5,249 nt of DNA from Legionella genomosp. 1 (GTDB lineage: Bacteria; Pseudomonadota; Gammaproteobacteria; Legionellales; Legionellaceae): the NCBI GenBank assembly GCA_945901145.1, contig CAMDJY010000123.1, positions 1-5,249 of the forward strand, in the 5' to 3' direction. How positions within the stretch are numbered: the stretch's first letter is position 1; every line of letters starts with the position of its first letter. Positions 1 through 5,249 of the stretch are shown piece after piece. Position numbers and translations under genes: made by a program. Under the pieces are notes generated by a model, which had not been told where the DNA came from, ran no database searches, and saw nothing but the letters and a program-made list of their open reading frames with translations.

Positions 1-973
1 CCCAAACAATCGTAACAGGGATTAATACTTTCCATCCCAGACGCATCAGCTGATCATAGCGATAACGTGGGAAGGTAGCCCTAATCCATATATATGCAAA
101 CAGAAAAAATGAGGTTTTAATCCCTAGCCAAATATAGCCTGGAATAAAAGAAAATAAATTATTTAATAAAGGGATGCCTTCGAACGGCGACAACCAACCA
201 CCTAAAAATAATAAAGACAATAAGATTGAAATCATCACCATGCTGGCATATTCAGCTAAGAAAAACAGTGTAAAGCCAACCCCTGAATACTCTACATGAA
301 ACCCGGCAACAATTTCAGACTCACCCTCTGCCAAATCGAATGGCGCCCGATTGGTTTCGGCAATACCAGCTATCCAAAAAATAATAAACAGTGGCAGCAA
401 TGGCAAACACCACCAATGCCATATACCGCCACGCTGTGATAGCACGATGTCTGAAAGATTCATACTGCCTGCAGCCAGCAACACGCCGACTAAGGCAAAG
501 CCCATAGCAATTTCATAAGAGACTGTCTGTGCGGCACTTCGCAATGAACCAAGCATTGCATATTTTGAATTAGATGCCCAGCCTGCAATCAACACGCCAT
601 ACACGCCTAAGGAACTCATGGCAAATAAGTATAATACCGCCGCATTCATATTCGACAGCACAATACCTTCGCTAAACGGAATCACTGCCCATCCAGCTAA
701 AGACGGAATCAGTGAGAATAATGGCGCAATAATAAATAAGTACCGATTTGAGCGCGTCGGAATAATAATTTCTTTGGAAATCAGTTTAATTAAGTCAGCA
801 AACGGTTGCAGTAAGCCCATAAAGCCAACGCGGTTCGGCCCGATGCGCACTTGGATATAGCCAAGCACCTTACGCTCAGCGTAAATCAAATAGGCAACCA
901 CGAACAGTAGGGGAACTACAATCACTAGAATCTTAATGACGATCCAGAGTAATAGGCTAATATCTTGTAACAT
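1..973 (-). CDS. nuoH: NADH-quinone oxidoreductase subunit H (NuoH/ND1), 3' end cut by the window edge
   Basis: Membrane subunit of complex I that links the peripheral arm to the proton-pumping arm and forms part of the quinone chamber. I translated it by hand: 324 codons are open from an ATG at 971-973 to the left edge with no stop. Family hallmarks seen: [19 protein letters not shown] (residues 32-50), the [11 protein letters not shown] segment (144-154), [15 protein letters not shown] (206-220) followed by [10 protein letters not shown] (222-231), which is the acidic quinone-site loop, and [15 protein letters not shown] (301-315). Hydrophobic stretches near residues 7-31, 78-100, 112-132, 155-170, 190-205, 234-258 and 280-297 fit the multi-spanning ND1 fold. 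The usual family length is about 325-345 aa, so perhaps only 1-20 residues are missing. It begins 11 nt after the nuoG stop, so it is co-transcribed and probably translationally coupled. The acidic residues E33, E154, D213, E216, E218 and E220 are all present. Confidence 0.97.
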   Translation of the reverse strand, partial: MLQDISLLLWIVIKILVIVVPLLFVVAYLIYAERKVLGYIQVRIGPNRVGFMGLLQPFADLIKLISKEIIIPTRSNRYLFIIAPLFSLIPSLAGWAVIPFSEGIVLSNMNAAVLYLFAMSSLGVYGVLIAGWASNSKYAMLGSLRSAAQTVSYEIAMGFALVGVLLAAGSMNLSDIVLSQRGGIWHWWCLPLLPLFIIFWIAGIAETNRAPFDLAEGESEIVAGFHVEYSGVGFTLFFLAEYASMVMISILLSLLFLGGWLSPFEGIPLLNNLFSFIPGYIWLGIKTSFFLFAYIWIRATFPRYRYDQLMRLGWKVLIPVTIVW

Positions 974-978
974 AAGGT

Positions 979-982
979 ACCT
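979..982 (-). promoter_or_regulatory. Ribosome binding site of nuoH (weak)
   Basis: On the minus strand TAGGT lies in the 11-nt gap between the nuoG stop and the nuoH ATG, with AGG 6 nt from the start. The match to the anti-Shine-Dalgarno sequence is short, so ribosomes finishing nuoG probably help initiation here (inference from the spacing). Confidence 0.55.
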
Positions 983-984
983 AT

Positions 985-3336
985 CTAAGGCTTAATCGTT
1001 ATTGCAGCAAAAGCATGACCCAAATCAACTGTCTCAGGCATGGCATTTGCAACCCAAACTACATCCGGTGCAATGCGCAGGTCTCGTTTAAGCGGTAATG
1101 TTATCTCAATATCGCCTTGAGATACAGTAGCGACCTCACCTAATTGAAACAAATCTGCAGTTTTGGGATGTATTCTAATGCAAGCAACATCAGCTGAGGC
1201 GCATCGCTGTAAAGGCATAGCATGTCTAACCATGGCATCCTGTCGGTATAATGGCCACTCGCCCAACCGAACTAATGTTTCTGAACAGAGCGGCAGTGCA
1301 TCTGGATAAAAATAAGCGGCTTTTAGTGGCGATGAGCCTGCGAGCTGATGATTTACCTCAGTGAGTACCTCTTCTGTTGAAGAAAAATCAAAGCCCGACA
1401 AATGCAGCAAGTTACCTAAGACCCGCAGTATTTTCCATGCTGGGCGTGCTTCACCCGGAGGAGAAATCGCGCCCTGAACAGTCTGCCAAAGATGATCGAT
1501 ATTAATATAAGTTCCCGAAGTCTCAGCATAGAGCCCCATCGGCAATATGACATTGGCATATTCATAGATTGCATCGTGTTGAAATGCGGACAATACAACT
1601 ACAAATTCCGCGGCAAGCATTGATTGGCGCGTATGATAAGGATTTGAAAAATCAAAATCAGGCTCTGCCCCCATTAAAAAATAGCCTTTGAGTTTTGCAT
1701 CAATTGCAGCGCGGACTGAATGACCTGGGGTCTCAACGGCTTTACCGCCGGCGATACGATGCGGCACCATGCCAGCAAGCCAGGCTCCGGCACTATTTGA
1801 ACCTGTGGTTAATCTTAAATGACGGGCCCCAGAGAGCGTTGTGATCCAATGAATCAATGTTCGTAATAATGCTGCTTGCGGATGATTTTCAATGAGTGCA
1901 CCGGTAATCACAACAGCAGTGGGTTTTCTCAACGCCGCTGCAATTGTTTTTACTGTAAAGCTTGGCTGCAGACCGATTAATAAAGCTTGAAGCTCTTCTG
2001 GAATTTCAATAGTTTCATCAATCAGCGCCGCGAGCAAACAGGCAAGCTGTAATGGGAAATCTTGTGGAGAAATCAATAAGCTTTCCTGAAGCGGAACAAA
2101 TAAATCCTCTTGCGCAGGATTCATGGCATAAATACGCCCACCATTTTTTTGTGCCTTACGCAGGCGCACCCCAGCAAGTGGTACTTCTCGGGTGAGCTGA
2201 CACCCCAAAATCAATATTTCCTCTTGGTTTTCCAGCATCGCATATGGAATAGTACTCGTTGGCATCAAAGGCTGATAGACTTCATCTCGAAAATCGGTTT
2301 GCTGTAGGCGATGATCGATATTCTGGACGTTGAGCGCACGCATGATTTTTTGCAACAAATAATATTCTTCAATACTAGAATTAGCCGTCGCCAAAGCCGC
2401 AAACTGCTCTGGACCATGCACATCAATTACCCGTGAGATGCCTTCTGCCGCAAACGCTAATGCCGTTTGCCAATCGACTGTTTTCCATTGACCATTTTGT
2501 TTAATCATAGGAGATGTCGCACGTTGTTGACTATTCAGGCCTAAATAGCTAAAACGATCTCTATCTGAAAGCCACATTTCATTTAAGCCATCATGTTCTC
2601 TAGGAACAACACGCATTAACTGGTTGCGCCGCGTATGAAAATGGACATTGGAGCCTAGACAATCATGTAAGGCAATCCCATCATGTTGTGTCATTTCCCA
2701 AGATCGGGCGGTATAGCGATAAGGTTTTGAGGTCAAAGCGCCAACTGGACATAAATCTATAATATTGCCTGAAATTTCAGACACCATACTGTGTTCAACA
2801 TAAGTACCAATTTGCGTTGCTTCGCCGCGCCCAATGCCACCTAATTCACGAAGACCCGCTATTTCATCACCAAAACGAACACACCGCGTGCAATGAATAC
2901 AGCGCGTCATCTCAGTTTCAATCAACGTCCCCAGATTATCATCTGCAACCGAGCGCTTGGTTTCTTCATAAGTTGTGTGCGAATGACCGTAACCCATAGA
3001 AACATCTTGCAATTCACATTCCCCGCCCTGATCGCAAATAGGGCAATCAAGTGGATGATTTATCAGCAAAAAGTCCATGACAGCTTGCTGAGAATGGATT
3101 GCAGCCGGCGATTGTGTAAAAACTTTCATGCCATCTGTAATTGGCGTGGCACAGGCCGGTAGCGTTTTTCGTGAGCCTTCAACTTCAACTAAGCACATCC
3201 GACAATTTGCCGCAATGGATAGTTTTTTATGATAACAAAATCGCGGAATATGAATATTCGCTTCATCCGCGACTTCGATGATCATTTTGCCATTCTCGGC
3301 CTCAAATTTGTTACCGTTGATTTCAATGGTTGCCAT
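985..3336 (-). CDS. nuoG: NADH-quinone oxidoreductase subunit G (NuoG), 75-kDa iron-sulfur subunit, N7-less type
   Basis: The 783-aa largest subunit of the peripheral arm, which carries electrons from NuoF towards the quinone site. Domains in order: an N-terminal 2Fe-2S ferredoxin fold with N1b ligands C34, C45, C48 and C62; the NuoG His-Cys segment with N5 ligands H94, C98, C101 and C107; a 4Fe-4S segment with N4 ligands C146, C149, C152 and C196 (C196 in an LCPVGAL motif); then a molybdopterin-oxidoreductase-like domain from about 217 to 700, which in this family binds no metal cofactor; and a C-terminal beta-barrel-like region (about 715-783). The N7 cysteines are all replaced (A222, D225, S229, S257), as in mitochondrial NDUFS1. 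The usual N-T-E-G-R-x-Q loop of the pseudo-enzyme domain reads NIDHLWQ at 612-618. The ATG is supported by ligand numbering (C34) matching the family and by AAAGG upstream. The stop is TAG. The start overlaps the nuoF end by 14 nt. It is much shorter than E. coli NuoG (about 900 aa) but normal for the alpha/mitochondrial-like form. Confidence 0.98.
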   Translation of the reverse strand: MATIEINGNKFEAENGKMIIEVADEANIHIPRFCYHKKLSIAANCRMCLVEVEGSRKTLPACATPITDGMKVFTQSPAAIHSQQAVMDFLLINHPLDCPICDQGGECELQDVSMGYGHSHTTYEETKRSVADDNLGTLIETEMTRCIHCTRCVRFGDEIAGLRELGGIGRGEATQIGTYVEHSMVSEISGNIIDLCPVGALTSKPYRYTARSWEMTQHDGIALHDCLGSNVHFHTRRNQLMRVVPREHDGLNEMWLSDRDRFSYLGLNSQQRATSPMIKQNGQWKTVDWQTALAFAAEGISRVIDVHGPEQFAALATANSSIEEYYLLQKIMRALNVQNIDHRLQQTDFRDEVYQPLMPTSTIPYAMLENQEEILILGCQLTREVPLAGVRLRKAQKNGGRIYAMNPAQEDLFVPLQESLLISPQDFPLQLACLLAALIDETIEIPEELQALLIGLQPSFTVKTIAAALRKPTAVVITGALIENHPQAALLRTLIHWITTLSGARHLRLTTGSNSAGAWLAGMVPHRIAGGKAVETPGHSVRAAIDAKLKGYFLMGAEPDFDFSNPYHTRQSMLAAEFVVVLSAFQHDAIYEYANVILPMGLYAETSGTYINIDHLWQTVQGAISPPGEARPAWKILRVLGNLLHLSGFDFSSTEEVLTEVNHQLAGSSPLKAAYFYPDALPLCSETLVRLGEWPLYRQDAMVRHAMPLQRCASADVACIRIHPKTADLFQLGEVATVSQGDIEITLPLKRDLRIAPDVVWVANAMPETVDLGHAFAAITIKP

Positions 3337-4612
3337 TGTTTATAACCTTTGAACGTTTATGCTGAATAAAGTGATCAAATTCTGCATAAAAATGTTTAAC
3401 GAAACTTTGAACAGGCCATGCGGCTGCTTCTCCAAGTGCACAAATTGTACGTCCTTCGATGTTATCAGCGACATTGACGAGTTTTTCTATATCACCTGGT
3501 TCACCATGTCCAGAAATAATGCGATGCAGCAAACGAACCAACCATCCTGTGCCCTCACGACATGGCGTACATTGACCGCAGGACTCTTCCATATAAAATT
3601 CTGAGATACGGTAAAGCGCATCAACCATGCAAGTTGTCTCGTCCATGATAATTACAGCGCCTGAACCAAGACCGGAACCGGCTTTTTGAATACTGTCATA
3701 GTCCATATCTAATGTCATCATGATATCGCCAGGAATCACCGGCATCGACGTTCCTCCGGGGATCACAGCTTTAAGACGTCGGCCATGGAGCATCCCGCCT
3801 GCTAATTCTAAAAGCGTTTTAAACGGCGTGCCGAGGGGAATTTCAATATTCAGAGGCTTATTCACATGTCCGCTAACACTGAAGCACTTAGTGCCACCAT
3901 TATTAGGCTTACCTAAACCTAGGAACCAATCTCCGCCTTTTTCTAAAATTACTGGTACAGATGCAAAGGTTTCAGTATTGTTAATCGTCGTCGGTTGACC
4001 ATACAAGCCAAAATTTGCTGGAAAAGGCGGCTTAAATCTCGGCATGCCTTTTTTACCTTCTAGCGAATTCAACAAAGCAGTTTCTTCGCCACAAATGTAG
4101 GCCCCAGCGCCGAGGTGGTTGAATAAATCAAAATCAATACCTGAATCTTGAATATTTTTACCCAAAAGACCAGCAGCATATGCTTCTTGAAGTGCCACTT
4201 CAACGCGCTCAAAAGGTTGCCAAAATTCACCGCGAATATAGTTATAACCGACGGTAGCACCCATCACATAACCGGCTATTGTCATGCCTTCAATCAACTG
4301 GTGTGGATTATATCTTAAAATATCACGGTCTTTACAAGTTCCGGGTTCGCCTTCGTCTGAGTTGCAGACCACGTATTTTTGAACCGGCGTATTACGGTTC
4401 ATAAAACTCCATTTAAGCCCGGTTGGAAAGCCAGCGCCACCGCGGCCACGTAGTGCCGATTTTTTAAGCTCTTCGATAATATCTTTTGGTGGCGTTTTTT
4501 CAGCTAAGATTCGCCGCCAAGTGCTATATCCACCAATGCCCTCATACGTAGCCAAAGCCCAGGACTCTGGCAGATGAAGTGTTCGATAACACACCTGATT
4601 TAATTCAACCAT
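3323..4612 (-). CDS. nuoF: NADH-quinone oxidoreductase subunit F (NuoF), NADH- and FMN-binding subunit
   Basis: The 429-aa catalytic entry subunit of complex I: it oxidises NADH on FMN and passes electrons to cluster N3, on the cytoplasmic side of the membrane. Seen in the sequence: the glycine-rich nucleotide motif [13 protein letters not shown] (56-68); the FMN-contacting [14 protein letters not shown] (84-97); [19 protein letters not shown] (168-186), a family signature; a soluble-ligand-binding beta-grasp region around 245-300; and the C-terminal N3 4Fe-4S ligands C345, C348 and C351 ([12 protein letters not shown]) plus C391. The length is normal for the family (about 420-445). The ATG at 4610-4612 is preceded by AAGGG with a 9-nt spacer. 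Another ATG starting at 4619 is out of frame, only 2 nt from the AAGGG, and reaches a stop after four codons, so it is not the start. The last residues ([11 protein letters not shown]) are an unconserved tail whose codons overlap the nuoG start. Confidence 0.99.
   Translation of the reverse strand: MVELNQVCYRTLHLPESWALATYEGIGGYSTWRRILAEKTPPKDIIEELKKSALRGRGGAGFPTGLKWSFMNRNTPVQKYVVCNSDEGEPGTCKDRDILRYNPHQLIEGMTIAGYVMGATVGYNYIRGEFWQPFERVEVALQEAYAAGLLGKNIQDSGIDFDLFNHLGAGAYICGEETALLNSLEGKKGMPRFKPPFPANFGLYGQPTTINNTETFASVPVILEKGGDWFLGLGKPNNGGTKCFSVSGHVNKPLNIEIPLGTPFKTLLELAGGMLHGRRLKAVIPGGTSMPVIPGDIMMTLDMDYDSIQKAGSGLGSGAVIIMDETTCMVDALYRISEFYMEESCGQCTPCREGTGWLVRLLHRIISGHGEPGDIEKLVNVADNIEGRTICALGEAAAWPVQSFVKHFYAEFDHFIQHKRSKVINNGNH
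3346..3350 (-). promoter_or_regulatory. Ribosome binding site of nuoG, inside the nuoF coding region
   Basis: AAAGG on the minus strand ends 9 nt before the nuoG ATG. It lies within the last codons of nuoF, so initiation at nuoG takes place while nuoF is still being translated. This supports the ATG at 3334-3336 as the true start. Confidence 0.75.
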
Positions 4613-4621
4613 AACACATAA

Positions 4622-4626
4622 CCCTT
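4622..4626 (-). promoter_or_regulatory. Ribosome binding site of nuoF
   Basis: AAGGG on the minus strand, 9 nt before the nuoF ATG. It decides in favour of the ATG at 4610-4612 over the nearer out-of-frame ATG at 4617-4619, which is too close to the site to use it. Confidence 0.8.
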
Positions 4627-4646
4627 ATATTACTGGTATATTACTG
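4626..4646. repeat. Imperfect 11-bp tandem duplication at the nuoE stop / nuoF leader
   Basis: TATATTACTG occurs at 4626-4635 and again at 4637-4646, separated by one base, giving an 11-bp period. On the coding strand this is CAGTAATATA twice: the first copy holds the last glutamine codon and the TAA stop of nuoE, and the second lies in the intergenic spacer and ends at the nuoF Shine-Dalgarno. It looks like a slipped-strand duplication of the gene end (inference). No function is evident. Confidence 0.6.
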
Positions 4647-5141
4647 ATACTGCTCAAGTACTGCGTCTAAAGCATCGACCGTTAAGTTTTCATGATATGT
4701 TTTATCAATCTGCATCATCGGTGCATAGACACAGGCCCCCAAGCATTCAACACTGCGTAAAGTAAACCGTCCATCTGTTGTCGTCTGACCGAGTGTGACA
4801 TCCAGCTTTTGCTCTAATGCAGTAACAATTTCAGCGCAATTGCGTAATTTACATGAAATATTAGTACAGACAGAAATAATATGCTTACCAGTTGGCTTGG
4901 TTTCATACATCGTGTAAAACGATGCGACTTCATAGACAGAAACAGGCGCCATGTCCAAATATTCGGCAACAGCGTCCATCTGATCTCTCGTCAAATAGCC
5001 ATGGTGCTCCTGAACAATCATCAGCGCTTGCATCACAGCAGAGCGTTTTTGATCAGCAGGATACTTGTTAATCCAATCATCAATATCGGCTAACTCTTTT
5101 GGTGTGACATATTGACTAAGTTTTTGAGCTAAATCAGACAT
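4641..5141 (-). CDS. nuoE: NADH-quinone oxidoreductase subunit E (NuoE), 24-kDa thioredoxin-like 2Fe-2S subunit
   Basis: The 166-aa partner of NuoF in the NADH-oxidising module. It holds the 2Fe-2S cluster N1a close to FMN and off the main electron path. Seen in the sequence: an N-terminal helical region (about 1-75) with the family-typical VQEHHGYL (43-50) and MAPVSVYEVASFYTMY (64-79), then a thioredoxin-like domain with the four N1a ligands C92 and C97 (CTNISC) and C133 and C137 (CLGAC). The length matches the family (about 155-175 aa, bacterial type without a transit peptide). After the last ligand the protein reads CVYAPMMQID, where many homologues have CVNAPM, so Y139 is a small deviation near the cluster. 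The ATG is preceded by AAAGG with an 8-nt spacer. The gene lies 33 nt after nuoD and 28 nt before nuoF, as expected for one transcript. The stop is TAA. Confidence 0.98.
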   Translation of the reverse strand: MSDLAQKLSQYVTPKELADIDDWINKYPADQKRSAVMQALMIVQEHHGYLTRDQMDAVAEYLDMAPVSVYEVASFYTMYETKPTGKHIISVCTNISCKLRNCAEIVTALEQKLDVTLGQTTTDGRFTLRSVECLGACVYAPMMQIDKTYHENLTVDALDAVLEQYQ

Positions 5142-5149
5142 ACTTGAGA

Positions 5150-5154
5150 CCTTT
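5150..5154 (-). promoter_or_regulatory. Ribosome binding site of nuoE
   Basis: AAAGG on the minus strand, 8 nt upstream of the nuoE ATG, in the 33-nt gap after nuoD. It supports the chosen start. The gap holds no convincing promoter or terminator. Confidence 0.75.
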
Positions 5155-5174
5155 GTTCTATTAGTTACCGATAA

Positions 5175-5249
5175 TTAACGATCAATTTCACCGAATACGA
5201 TATCTTGACTCGCAAGAATTGCAACACCATCGGCTAACATATGTCCACG
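5175..5249 (-). CDS. nuoD: NADH-quinone oxidoreductase subunit D (NuoD), C-terminal 24 residues only
   Basis: Only the 3' tip of the gene is in the window: 24 codons plus a TAA stop, translated by hand. It reads RGHMLADGVAILASQ followed by DIVFGEIDR and the stop. The H-M-L-A-D and D-I-V-F-G-E-[IV]-D-R endings are the conserved C-terminus of the 49-kDa subunit, which with NuoH and NuoB forms the quinone-reduction site. Its position immediately upstream of nuoE matches the standard operon order. The fragment cannot show whether NuoC is fused to it, as in E. coli NuoCD. The type of NuoG seen here makes separate nuoC and nuoD genes more likely (inference). Confidence 0.95.
   Translation of the reverse strand, partial: RGHMLADGVAILASQDIVFGEIDR

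Noticed and set aside
618..860. Plus-strand 80-codon open frame
   Set aside because: It lies wholly antisense to the conserved nuoH region (residues about 38-119). It has no ribosome site I can see, and its translation has no recognisable motif.
975..982. 8-bp palindrome AGGTACCT between nuoG and nuoH, overlapping the nuoH ribosome site
   Set aside because: It is too short and has no loop, so it cannot form a stable hairpin or terminator. It is most likely chance.
2817..3162. Two overlapping plus-strand open frames (60 and 89 codons)
   Set aside because: Both are antisense to the cysteine-rich N-terminal part of nuoG, whose ligand pattern is unmistakable. They are frame shadows.
3359..3998. 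Plus-strand open frames of 81 and 92 codons opposite nuoF
   Set aside because: They are antisense to conserved NuoF segments including the N3 ligands. Their composition (proline-rich, cysteine-rich) is explained by reading conserved glycine- and cysteine-coding DNA backwards.
4069..4260. Minus-strand 63-codon open frame within nuoF, with a hydrophobic translation
   Set aside because: It is in an alternative frame of nuoF across the conserved [14 protein letters not shown] region. The hydrophobic look is a frame artefact and there is no independent start signal.
4613..4619. Alternative ATG at 4617-4619 just upstream of nuoF
   Set aside because: It is out of frame with nuoF, only 2 nt from the AAGGG, and reaches a stop after four codons. 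A leader peptide cannot be supported.
1..5249. A possible novel system hidden among the nuo genes
   Set aside because: Both strands are accounted for by five contiguous, intact or edge-cut complex I genes with gaps of at most 33 nt. There is no inserted gene, repeat array, mobile element or RNA gene to support anything else.

Overview
The window lies entirely inside a bacterial nuo operon, which encodes the proton-pumping NADH:quinone oxidoreductase (respiratory complex I, NDH-1). All genes are on the minus strand, so transcription runs from right to left: the 3' tip of nuoD, then complete nuoE, nuoF and nuoG, then nuoH, which runs off the left edge just short of its C-terminus. This is the canonical D-E-F-G-H order. 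The genes are packed tightly: 33 nt between D and E, 28 nt between E and F, a 14-nt overlap between F and G, and 11 nt between G and H. I see no internal promoter, terminator, RNA gene, mobile element or CRISPR array, and no gap above about 35 nt.

Functionally the window covers the NADH-oxidising arm and the start of the membrane arm. NuoF binds NADH and FMN and carries cluster N3. NuoE carries the off-path cluster N1a. NuoG carries N1b, N4 and N5. NuoD, with a partner subunit outside the window, forms the quinone pocket together with the membrane protein NuoH. Every expected iron-sulfur ligand of N1a, N1b, N3, N4 and N5 is present. The extra cluster N7, found in NuoG of E. coli and Thermus, is absent, so this is the same N7-less form as in mitochondria and alphaproteobacteria.

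The organism is probably a proteobacterium, most likely a gammaproteobacterium with moderate-to-low GC (mid-40s by counting a few lines). The NuoG length (783 aa, far shorter than the roughly 900 aa of E. coli), the lack of N7 and the general sequence feel suggest something like Legionella/Coxiella relatives, but this is inference and no species can be named. Nothing here looks like an undescribed system. The observations worth a second look are modest ones: a degenerate loop in the NuoG molybdopterin-like domain, the absent N7 site, a short tandem duplication at the nuoE stop/nuoF leader, and the F-G overlap.
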